A stretch of DNA of 64,000 nt from Xiphydria camelus (taxonomy: Eukaryota > Arthropoda > Insecta > Hymenoptera > Xiphydriidae): the NCBI GenBank assembly GCA_963678675.1, contig OY783193.1, forward strand, positions 17,744,427-17,808,426, written 5' to 3'. The notes below the pieces were generated by a model that ran no database searches, was not told the DNA's origin, and was given only the letters and a program-made list of their open reading frames with translations. Positions 44,901-54,642 of the stretch are shown piece by piece. How positions within the stretch are numbered: position 1 is the stretch's first letter; each line of letters opens with the position of its first letter. The translations under genes were made by a program, and so were the position numbers.

Positions 44901-45639
44901 CAACCGATATGGCGGGCGTCTCTGCACGCGGAACGGCGGATCCCCGCAAAAGTTCCACGATCCCCGCGCGTTCGGCATTATACAATTTTCCTGCGAACTA
45001 CCCGTGGGGTACGCTTGCACTCGTAAAAGGAGATTTGGGGTACCTAATACGCTTCATTCGAGCTGGTGATTTGCTATTACTACACGATGCTGAGTTAATG
45101 TCAATTTTTCAATCGTATATTTACGTATTTCTACAATGAAGCATATACCTAAATTTCCACTCTGCATTTCCATATTTTTTCCCGATAAATAAACAACGAA
45201 ACAATACCCTATATTTTTTTAATTATTTTGAGGTATATTAATAAAAATTGTTTATTGTAGGTATCATATTCACTATTCACAATGCAATTTTCGCAGTTAT
45301 TCATTATTTACATATATTTACAAGGCTATTTTACCGCGTGTATATATTCAATTCATTATTTGCAGTCTAATTTTCGCAATCACTCTTTATGTAAATTTAT
45401 ATCGATTTCTATGTACAAGGAACAAAATAGTCTATTGAAATTCTATGAAACGCTATATTATTCTGGTATGAGAGTAATTTAATATATAGGACCATGAGAC
45501 AGTCTCATTAACTTAATAGTATAACACATATATTATTATGGTATGTTTCTTTTGTACCTTGAATATTAAGTTCAAGGGTGATGAATATTCTGTAGCATAA
45601 AATCAATAAGAATCATAAACTTATAAGAAAATCATACGA
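42000..45639. other. Gene-free stretch with GC-richer islands
   Basis: No repeat family or protein domain was recognised. Two GC- and CpG-richer zones (43300-43950 and 44640-45080) are relatively stop-poor on both strands, giving several overlapping frames of 70-110 codons. They could be untranslated or promoter regions of a host gene, but I see no convincing exon. Confidence 0.45.
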
Positions 45640-45960
45640 GTTTAAAATGTTGTCTATAACCATGATGTGAAAAATATAGTAATACGCCCGATAAAATTAT
45701 CATATGATAATAATAATTATCTTATAGGATATACTTATAAGAATAATGTGTGTGCAATGCAATGTTGTTGCCATACAAATATCTCATTAGTTTCATTTAT
45801 AAAGTTTATGGAAGCTTTAAAGCGATGCATATTAGTTTCAACTCCCCATATACGTTATATAACTTTAATACTTTTATTTCTTATTCCGGATGCTCTTCAA
45901 ATATTGCGAACGTAGAAAATAGTATACAAATTTCACATTAAATGACTATTTGTCACAATG
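45640..45960 (-). repeat. Repeat Y, uninterrupted copy
   Basis: The reverse complement aligns with 52345-52824 (AATGTGAAATTTGTATACTATT; CTTTATAAATAAAACTAAT; GGCAACAACATTGCAT). It then continues into the sequence after 63930 (GGGC(G/A)TAT, TTTTCAC, GGTTATAG or GTTATAG). It therefore represents the pre-insertion site of X copy 2. Confidence 0.65.
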
Positions 45961-46010
45961 TTTGAGGGTATTGTAACTATCGCCGAAAAAATTGAAGTTC
46001 AAATAATGAG

Positions 46011-46503
46011 CATTGGACTCCCGAATTCTGGCACTATATGTCCTTTATATGGCACTACGTATACTTTGTATGGCACTGTAGTGGCAATTGAAAATTATGA
46101 AAAATATTGCCATACAAAATAACATTTTATTCTCTGCGTATAGCAAACGTTAATCTAATGCGGTATATTTTAAAATAATTCGGCATTTTGCAATACAGCC
46201 CTAGTGGCATTTTCTACAATATAACCACTGATATTCTTTGTAAAACAACTAATTTCAATTTTTTATAATACCGCTATACGGCAGTTTTTGCACTACAGCT
46301 ATTGGTATTTATTGCAATAAAGCCTTGTAAATTATCTGAAAATATGCGATATTGTATTAATACTTGTTATACGCGGAGAATGAAGTGCTTTTATGTATGG
46401 GAATATTTTTCATAATTTTGAGTTGTTACTAAAGTGCCATACAAAATGCATGTAATGCCATACACACAAAATGCATATAATGCCAGAATTTGGCCATCCA
46501 GTG
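46011..46503. mobile_element. CA(T/C)TGGA-ended MITE with TGGCACTA repeats
   Basis: The left end CATTGGACTCCCGAATTCTG and the right end CAGAATTTGGCCATCCAGTG are inverted with mismatches. ATGGCACTA/TAATGCCAT motifs repeat near both ends. No coding content. Confidence 0.55.
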
Positions 46504-47920
46504 TACGTCATTTTAACTTCATTTTTCTAATGTTTTCATTAACTTTATGTTTTTTTTTAAATTAACTAGAATTCATATAGACGTTCTTGAAGTTTTATTC
46601 ACATATAGATTCAAGAAAATAATGTTTTGTCATGTATACATGAATTTTATTACACGAATTTTTTGCTGGTAGCGCAAATTAGAAGATAATTAAAAACAAT
46701 TATTCACTTGAACTACATCCCACACATCTATAAATTCAAATTTGGACGATGATAACGTCATTGAGAAGATATTTCAAAATGATTTAGTTATTGCATCCCG
46801 CTAATATTAGATGCTCTCAGCGGCAATTTTAGTTGGCGCCTGATTAGAGATACTGCGAATATATTTATACCTCGTGGATGAAAGAAATGCCACGCGGCGC
46901 CATCAACCTTTTTCGCGTTTCTCCACTCTTCCAATCGCGGCTTCGTATATATCTCGTTCGACACTTATGCAACGCGGCTCCGCCGCATCTCGCCGGGAAC
47001 TCGCGCGCACGTGTGCAGCTATATGTGACGCGGTTGCTCCTGCCCGCGCGCGGACGTGTATACGCGCGCGAGTGCTGAGTGTATATTGGTAGCATCACTT
47101 CACCGATGATATACCCTCCCGAGAGTTCATTGCTCTTGAGGTGCGAGCGAGGCAAGAGAGATGGAACGAGGCGAGGAAGAGAGCAACGGTAGAGTTATAG
47201 GAGAAGGGGACTGAGGTGTGGGGGGGGGGGAGGAAGAACGAGGAGATACGTGGAAGACTGAAAACTCATGGAAGAGAGCGACAGAGACGGATCGACGGGG
47301 GGTTACCACACGCCATGCCGAGACTCTTATTCATAATTCACACGTGACTTCAACGCGCGAGTCTAGAGACTCGCGCGGAACAGATAATCCCCGTTTTCGT
47401 ATACGCCTAATGACCAATTGTAGCCAATTTCGAGCCTAACCGATGCTTGATGTCCGATGAATTACAGAGGCGTGCACTTTTCTTTTTATTTATAGGACCT
47501 GATGTCTGCGGGGATAAATGATTTTAATGGCTGGGGCTGTGGCGTATCTTAAAAAAATCTTTCGATTATTTTCATGTAATTTGTGTAATTTAATTGCCTA
47601 TCTGCGAGATTCGAGTATAATAGCTTTCACTCTTTTTTTAGACTTTAATTTAAGTCACTGATGATAATATAGGAATCGATCGTACATACATATATCTGTA
47701 GCAGAGAAATAAAATAGTCTTAACTCCAATTTTACCCAATATTGAGTTAATATAATTTGCAAACTACTTACACTCTTTCAACTTGCTATTGTGGTAAAAA
47801 AATCGTAAGTCCCGTTTTATTGGTTACCAATATTTTTAGTTTTGAAAAGGTAGTATCTCCATGTATCAGTGGGGTAAAGGTAAAATTGTTTTGCTCACTA
47901 CTGAAAAATTTCTTATATTA
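46504..47920. other. Gene-free stretch with CpG-rich segment
   Basis: 46860-47440 is rich in CGCGCG and stop-poor on both strands. No protein family recognised. Confidence 0.4.
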
Positions 47921-48499
47921 CCGAATCCGTTTTTTTACCGTGTGCTGCAGTGGCGCATACATTTAAATGGACGCGTTCACACGGTACGTCTTCGAAACTC
48001 ATACGGCAATTTCACCGATTCGGTCGCGACTGGCGTTCGGTTTTGTCACCGAAAACCGAATGGCCGGATTCGGTAAAATAACCGAATCGGTCGCTAGTGG
48101 CAATGTAGTTTGCATGGAAGTGTTCAGACAGGATAGTTTTCGTACGATACGGCTCGTGCATGGCCGGGTGATGGCGCGAGAGCCCGAAACGGGTCGTGTT
48201 CACACGATACGGTTTTTTCCCGTTTCGGTAAATTCACCGAATCGGTTTTTTACCGTGTGCTGCAGTGGCGCATACATTTAAATGGGCGCGTTTTCACACG
48301 GTACGTCTTCGAAACGCATACGGCAATTTCACCGATTCGGTCGCGACTGACATTCGATCTTGTCACTGAAAACCGAATGGCTCGATTCGGGAAAATAATC
48401 AAATCGGTTGCTGGAGTGGCAATGTTTATGCATCGAAGTGTTCAGACAGGATAGTTTTCGTACTGATAGGGCTCGTGCATGGCCGGGTGATGGCGCGAC
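47921..48499. repeat. 316-bp-period tandem duplication
   Basis: Copies start CCGAATC(C/G)GTTTTTTACCG at 47921 and 48237, and end GGGTGATGGCGCGA at about 48180 and 48499. Each contains TTCACCGATTCGGTCGCGAC and its near complement, so a single copy can fold. The copies differ at about 8-10% by eye. They probably stem from a duplicated TIR element. Confidence 0.85.
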
Positions 48500-48513
48500 A
48501 ATAAACAATGATT

Positions 48514-48590
48514 TTAACCCTTTTAGTACCGGACGACGATATATCGTCGTTCTCTGCACTTGCGAAAAGTGCCAGCGACGATATATCGTT
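48514..48590. repeat. Orphan piggyBac-like terminus
   Basis: TTAA followed by CCCTTTTAGTACCGGACG, then two CGACGATATATCG palindromes (48535 and 48573). The CGATATATCG core is shared with the piggyBac-like element at 9185. No right end was found, though the minus-strand gene candidate below lies just inside. Confidence 0.45.
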
Positions 48591-48657
48591 GCGTATGCGA
48601 TGGCGCCATGTTTTTCGCATTACGAAAAGCTCTATCTGAAAATAAATTTATAAAACG

Positions 48658-49491
48658 TTATAAACGATCTAATAACATTGCAAAGTAATGTAATAAAAAT
48701 TGTTTTTGAGTATCCTTTGCATTCGCTCGAGCGGCACTGTTTCGACGCCCGGGCGATTGGTTGACACGTCCACTCGACGTGTGCGAAACACTTGCCAGAG
48801 CCGTAGCCGAGATAGGTATAGGAGCATGAGTCCTCCTTGCTCCTTCGTCCTGGGCCTGCGTTGGAAAGCCCCGTTGCCTTGACGTCACTGTGGGGGAAAC
48901 TGCCCGCTTCAACCTGGCATCGTGGATCGCCCTTGCTTGGCGCGCGTCCACTTCTAATAGTCCAGTAAAATTTCCGTTTAAATCGAAAATTGTGACGTAA
49001 TGGTGAAAACTTGATAATAAATCAATATCATCGCATAAATCTCCCTCAAGTTAAGTGTTAACTCTCAAGTCGAGGGAAATTTTCATGGGAGAAATGATAA
49101 TTTCATGGATTAGTATTGTTAATTTTTAGAAATATGACTATAGAATTAACGCGCGCGCGATCTTATAAAAAATTATGATATTTCTCGTTTTCGAGATTTA
49201 GGTTAGGTTTCCAATATTCAATCAACTATAATATCCATTAGAAAGTATTAAAAATTCAATCAAATGAGGAACAATCATTTCTTCATAAAAAGTTAAAGTA
49301 CTTCAATAAAACGCGTACTAAAATGATTATAAAATGTTAAATTACGTACGATTTTTATGTAATACTAACCAGAGTCCCCTTCTTCTTCCAACACTGCAGC
49401 ATTCCGTACTTGCTCCCACTTTTTCTGAGCACGCTTTTTACATCGATGCTTTTGAACACGTTCTCGGATCAATTTCCGTTTCCGATCCATA
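48658..49491 (-). CDS. Candidate two-exon basic protein gene, function unknown
   Basis: Exon 1 (49491-49372) begins MDRKRKLIRERVQKHRCKKR and ends EEEGDS at a donor CTG/GTTAGT. An acceptor TATTAG at about 48956 allows exon 2 (48955-48658) to continue in frame to a stop after FAMLLDRL. The joined protein would be about 140 residues, very basic at the N-terminus, with a C-terminal hydrophobic helix. I recognise no family. The Arg/Lys-rich start recalls the N-termini of several transposon proteins. Its position inside a piggyBac-like terminus may mean it is element-borne. Confidence 0.3.
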
Positions 49492-49614
49492 GTAAACTTT
49501 AGAGTTCAGTGCCGAAGCCCACGAGAGTACTGGGTGCAAGAATTGTCCCCTCGATCTTATATTATAGTATATATGAACGACGCGACATCTTTTGCGCCCA
49601 GTATATACTATGTG

Positions 49615-50200
49615 GTGACTGCCCTTCTATATAGGCTGGCTGTTACAGAACTGACATCGCTCACATGTAGTGTGGCCTATATAGGTCGACAATCGCAAAA
49701 CCAACATCGCTCGTATAAAGAATAACCTTTAAAAGCCGGATATTGTGGAACCAATATCTTCCCTACATAGGATGTGGCCTATATAGGCTGACCGTCACAG
49801 GCCTAACATCGCTCGCATGTAGTGTGGCCCATATAGGTTGACAATCGCAAAACCAACATTGCCCCTATAAAGGATAAGCTATAACAGCCGGATATTGTAA
49901 AATCAATATCGCTCCTATGTAGGATTTGGCCTTCATAGGATGACTTTCGCAAAACTAAGATTGCCCTTATATAGAATGGCCTATGTAGGCCAGATATTGC
50001 CAAACCAATATCGCCCCTACGTAAGAAGTGACCTTTATAGGCTGTCCATCATAGGACCAATATCGCTTGTATGTAGGTGACGTATATGTAGGTTGACCGT
50101 TCCCAAACCAACATTGCCCTCATAATGGAAAACCTACATAGGCTGGCCGGTACAAAACTAATATCGTGCCTACATAGAATCTATATTGGCCGAGAAATCT
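49615..50200. repeat. Minisatellite, about 53-bp unit
   Basis: About eleven degenerate units follow the pattern GGCCTATATAGGCTGACnnTC, CAAAACCAACAT, CGCTCCTATGTAGGA. They tend to alternate between TATAGGTTGACAATCGC and GCCGGATATTGT versions, implying a higher-order unit of about 160 bp (TCGCTC(A/G)CATGTAGTGTGG at 49654 and 49810). Confidence 0.85.
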
Positions 50201-50660
50201 TGTCACTCGGGTACATTTCTCACATTAAAATATTTCATGGAAAAATAACATCTCTTTCTTCCGATTTAATAAACTAATCTTTTTCGAATATTTAACACGA
50301 GTGAAAATACTCGTAGACCCGCTTTAAAAATACATTCAGTATCATTTGAAAAATGCGCTTGATTCGTGGTACTTTACGTGGGTAATAAATGGAAGAAACG
50401 AAACTATTAAATTTCTTTTTAACTATAAATTACTTACTTAATCGTAATGATATTTGAATTATTTTAGCCATAATTTATTTTGAAAAATGAATTAGGATAA
50501 GAAAGAGAAATTACGAGTATCTCTTAAAAGTTAGGGACTTGGATAGGGTATCTCATTTAAGATAAATAACGCTGAATTTTCGCAATTCGGGGAAGGTTAA
50601 GTCAATTCCACTCCTCCGATTTATGAAAGGATCGACTGTAAAGAAAAGTATGCAATATAA
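50201..50660. other. Gene-free stretch
   Basis: AT-rich, nothing recognised. Confidence 0.5.
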
Positions 50661-51324
50661 AGGCCAATTCACATTAGACGTGCCGGTCACGGTCCAGTCA
50701 CGGTCAAGTCAAGACCGCGGGGATCGCCTAAATCTAAAACAATGCTTTCATTCACATTAGACGGGCACAGTCAAGTCAAGACGCGGTCAGAACCGTGGCT
50801 ATCATTTCTGGCACGATCAAGACCGTCGAGCTCGCGGTCTGCTTGCCCCTGCCTGTTCAGTATGAATTAACCAACGGTTATGTCGCAGACAAGAATGGAC
50901 GAGCAACTCATAGAATTGGTGCGAGGACATGATGAAATATACGATATGTCCCATAAAAAATATATGGATACTTCGCATAAAATGAAAGTGTGGGAGGAAA
51001 TTGGAAAAACTTTAAGTACAGGTAAATATGCTTTATTTATTTACATATATAAAACAGTATTGCAAATTCGCCCTTTTTTTTACGTTTCATCAATATAGGA
51101 TGAACCCAATATCGCCGATGATATTTGGAAAGTAATATTTCTTCTTCCTCGTCCAAAATAATCGCAATTTTCATTAACGTATTTCGAGAATACATGATCC
51201 CTGTGGGCTCTGCGATCGTACTAAGATCGTCACTTGACCGGCAAGTGTGAATGCCTTGGAAAAATCTTGCTCGTGACCTGACCGTGACTGGAACGTGACC
51301 GGCACGTCTAATGTGAATCAGCCT
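50661..51324. mobile_element. PIF/Harbinger-type element with MADF exon
   Basis: Ends AGGCCAATTCACATTAGACG and ...CGTCTAATGTGAATCAGCCT, TAA at 50658-50660 and 51325-51327. Subterminal GGTCACGGT/ACCGTGAC motifs recur on both sides. It carries the first exon of a MADF protein, the usual second gene of PIF/Harbinger elements, and no transposase. Confidence 0.9.
50880..51021 (+). CDS. MADF (Myb/SANT-like) protein, first exon
   Basis: From ATG 50880 it reads MDEQLIELVRGHDEIYDMSH and continues to VWEEIGKTLST, where a donor ACAG/GTAAAT follows at 51022. The LIxLVxxxxxLYD...W..IG layout is the start of a MADF domain. In PIF/Harbinger elements such a protein is known to help bind termini and import the transposase. 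Only helices 1-2 are encoded before the exon ends; the remainder is absent. Confidence 0.75.
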
Positions 51325-51771
51325 TAACCAAGGAGCTTCTACAGCGGATGATCGATCACTTCGAGTATACTTATAGGTAGAAAGCGATCGAAATTTGCTT
51401 CCCTATTGGAACAACCGGTCCATTCAAATCGGTATAAAAACAGTATATCTCACATAGTCACCCGTAAAAGACCTGCGAGTCCGCAAACGCGAGAATACCG
51501 TCTGCAATAACGGTCCCCCGCGAGGAAGCGTCCCCATCGCACGTTCTCAGCGAACAAGGAAGGGACAGAGAGCGCAACAAGGACTTTCAATGGGAGAACC
51601 GCGTATTGTGATCGGTTTTTTTACTCCATTCGCGTGTCATCTAAAAGACGACTAGACGAAAGTTACATGGAAAAAAATTCCCTTATCGAATCTATGCGAA
51701 TAAAACTTTAAAAAATTTTGTATGAATTTTAGTTCATTTGAAATAAAAAATATATTAGGCCAATGAAACTA

Positions 51772-52311
51772 TTGGGTTGGCAACTAAGTAATTGCCGATT
51801 TTCTTAATTTTTTGGTCTTAACACATTCTTTTGTTTTGTCAATGTGTTCAAAGCACCTAACCTATATTGCTTCTTGTTGTATGGACTTCCACCTTTAATT
51901 TAGTAAAAAAATTATATCGATTAGTTATTTAGTTTCGTTTTTATCTTAATTTTAAAAAAGTGAAAAATCACCAGAACGAAATTTGACAAACCAATTTTGA
52001 CACTGCCTTTCTTTCAAGGCTTCATTCCCGTATACGGTACATAACTTCTTGTGTGTTTGCGATGCGTTCTTCCTTTTCAGAAATAATACAATAAAATATG
52101 TCTGAAATGCGCGTCATGTTCTCCATTTTTAAATTGGGATAAAAACGAAACTAAATAACTAATCGATACAATTTTTTTACTAAATTAAAGGTGGAAGTCC
52201 AAACAATAAGAAAATAATATAAGTTACGTGGTTTGAACACGTTGACAAAGCAAAAGAATGTGCTAAGACCACCTATTGAGAAAATCGGCAATTACTTAGT
52301 TGCCAACCCAA
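51772..52311. mobile_element. mariner-type palindromic element
   Basis: Ends TTGGGTTGGCAACTAAGTAA and its complement, TA at 51770-51771 and 52312-52313. The arms are inverted for about 190 bp (GGACTTCCACCTTTAATTTA near 51887 against its complement near 52190). TTGGGTTGGCAAC ends are, to my knowledge, typical of mariners common in Hymenoptera. The centre carries a transposase fragment. Confidence 0.9.
51955..52085 (-). pseudogene. mariner transposase HTH fragment
   Basis: The minus strand reads GNEALKERQCQNWFVKFRSG followed by DFSL, the second N-terminal HTH of mariner transposases (CQNWFxKFRSGDFS). The upstream piece (AHRKH...Y) is in another frame. The catalytic domain is absent. Confidence 0.85.
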
Positions 52312-52344
52312 TATTATTAGCTACAATGATTCCGAATATTGCGA

Positions 52345-52824
52345 TAAACGGTTATTTAATGTGAAATTTGTATACTATTTTAAGTATTCGCAATATTTGA
52401 AGCACATTTAGAAGAAGATCTAAAAGTAACGAATTATACGCCGTTTACGCATCGGTGGTAGCGCCGCCTGGTGAGCAAAAAGTGCCGTACTGGGGTGTAC
52501 GGCACGGGGGTGTACGACTATACATGTGGTCACATGTACACTCAGGTTTGCATGTATAAGCGCAAGCCGGAAGGCCTGATTGGTTGACAGCGTAACCCAT
52601 TTGTGCCAATCTTGGTCACTACACGGCGCTTTCGGCGCACTTTCGAGATACGCAGCAGGCGTATACCGTAGGTTCGAAAGTAACATACACCGCTTTAAAG
52701 CTCCCGTAAACTTTATAAATAAAACTAATAAGATATTTGTATGGCAACAACATTGCATTATATTGTATTATTCTTATAAGAATATATAATAGTTCATGAA
52801 CAAGATATAATATGATAATTCTTA
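52345..52824 (+). repeat. Repeat Y, copy interrupted by X copy 2 (left part)
   Basis: Matches the reverse complement of 45640-45960. About 220 bp of unrelated sequence (52440-52660) replaces a shorter segment. The remaining part of Y resumes at 63930, after X copy 2. Confidence 0.65.
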
Positions 52825-52838
52825 CCCAGGTAGAAATC

Positions 52839-53217
52839 GTATTTCTGTATTTGGCATTTACCGGGCACTCAGTCCTTTTTGCACCATTGTACCCGAGCCG
52901 CACTTAGGGCACAGAGAGGGGTCCCCTCTTCCGCCCTCAGCCCCCGGTGAGCCCAGAGCCTCCATGCAGAAGCTCCTTAGCCCTCACAGGTGTTTCAACC
53001 AGAGGGGGGGGGGAGCTTCTCTCTGTCCTCAATCACTGGGGAAGGGGGTCCTCCATGCAGAAGCCCCCCTTCCCCGCCCCGAGTACAGCCGGTCTTAGCT
53101 CGATCCCCGGATCCTGGAAAAATTATTTTTCCGCAAGCCGGGATTCGAACCCTAGACCTATCGCCCAAGCAGTCTTCGAGAGGCCAGCACTTTAACCACT
53201 CGACTACTGCCGGTGAC
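52839..53217 (-). mobile_element. tRNA-derived SINE
   Basis: GGTAGAAATC is duplicated on both sides (52829-52838 and 53218-53227), a 10-bp target duplication. On the minus strand the head (53213-53140) has the A-box-like TAGTCGAGTGGTTAAAG and a perfect B-box, GGTTCGAATCC. The body contains CCTCCATGCAGAAGC twice (52960 and 53051, plus strand). The 3' end is A/T-rich. It lies just inside the terminus of X copy 2. Confidence 0.85.
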
Positions 53218-53627
53218 GGTAGAAATCATACCCAGAATTAAGCTTGTTACAAGGTTGGCTTGCAAGATAGAACCTTACGGCAAGGTTGCAAAACAAGGCT
53301 GATGCAAGGCAAATCGATTACGCGTCTTAATGTTGTGACAATATGCTATGCAAGCTTGTATTTAGGTAGACTATGGCGCTTGGGACAAGGTTGCGTTGTC
53401 GGTAATGAAGAACATTTGACGTTAGAATTAAATTTTTATATTTTATTAATAATTGAAATTGTGTTACAATACATAGCGATTGCATTACAAATTTCGAAAA
53501 GTAATGTATAATACTAATTGTAAGACAAGTAAACATTTTTTTGTTTCTACTTGACTATCACTAGGTTTACGGAACCCCGTCAATTTGACGGGTGACTTAC
53601 TCAATTTCGATTATCTAATAATATATG

Positions 53628-53838
53628 AGGTTAATTTAACTTAACTTTTATTAGATAATAATCAGGCCAAAAAACAACAAAAATCACTGCACGTCTAATG
53701 TTCCGGTTCCTCGTCGAACGAATCCTTCATTGCGTCTCCGAAGAGGGTTCGAAGATGAACCGAAACGTCAGACGTGTAGTGATTTTTGTTGTGTTTTGAC
53801 CTGATTATTACCCAATAAAAGTTAAGATAAATTAATAT
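53628..53838. repeat. Family F repeat, copy 5
   Basis: Inverted ends TTAACTTAACTTTTATTAGA and ...CCCAATAAAAGTTAAGATAA, with GAACCGAAACGTCAGACGTG inside. Confidence 0.85.
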
Positions 53839-53982
53839 TAAACTACAGGCAACAGAAGTAATATTATCTTACGAATCTACGAGAGTTTAGACTAAATTGG
53901 TGGGATACTTTTCCGTACATTACATTTCGCTGTACAAGAAAGGTATAGGTATTCAATTTCGATTATCTAATAATCTATGAGG

Positions 53983-54190
53983 TTAATTTAACTTAACTTT
54001 TATTAGGTAATAATTTGGCCAAAAAACAACAAAAATCACTACACGTCTAACGTTCCGGTTCCTCGTCGAACGAATCCTTCATTGCGTCTCCGAAGAGGGT
54101 TCGAAGATGAACCGAAGCGCCAGACGTGTAGTGATTTTTGTTGTTTTTTGGCCTGATTATTACCTAATAAAAGTTAAGTTAAATTAATAT
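53983..54190. repeat. Family F repeat, copy 6
   Basis: Second tandem copy in X copy 2, 355 bp after copy 5, separated by the same TTTCCGTACATTA spacer as in X copy 1. Confidence 0.85.
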
Positions 54191-54642
54191 TAAACTACAG
54201 GCAATAGAAGTAATATTATCTTAAGAATCTATGAAGTATGTCCTTTCTATGTTACTTCGCCTCCGAGTCGATGGAATATCTGGCCTTCCTGAACCTCGCG
54301 TACCTCCTCCAGACAATTTTTCCATCCTGGCTGCATCGTTAACGCTGGATCTGCAACTCTGTGAAAGACGAGCATAAGAGATAATAAAGAAACTCTTTTC
54401 ATCTATCTGCCTCCTGCAAATAATTTCATTAAATTAGCTATTAATACTTACCCTTCTATGCAGGAAGCTGGATAATCCTTATTTCGTGCTCGTTTGAATG
54501 TTCTAATTAATAACGCATGTTAACGTTAAATGCTGACGGCTTCTTAACCAAACAATCACGCGTGAACCGAACTGATCGCGGACATACTTTTGAAGCATCA
54601 GTGTTATAGACGCCACTGACAGCTAACCTCAATAGTCTAAAA

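Noticed and set aside
43300..45080. Host exons in the GC-richer islands
   Set aside because: No consistent frame, splice pair or domain was found. Kept only as a noted base-composition feature.
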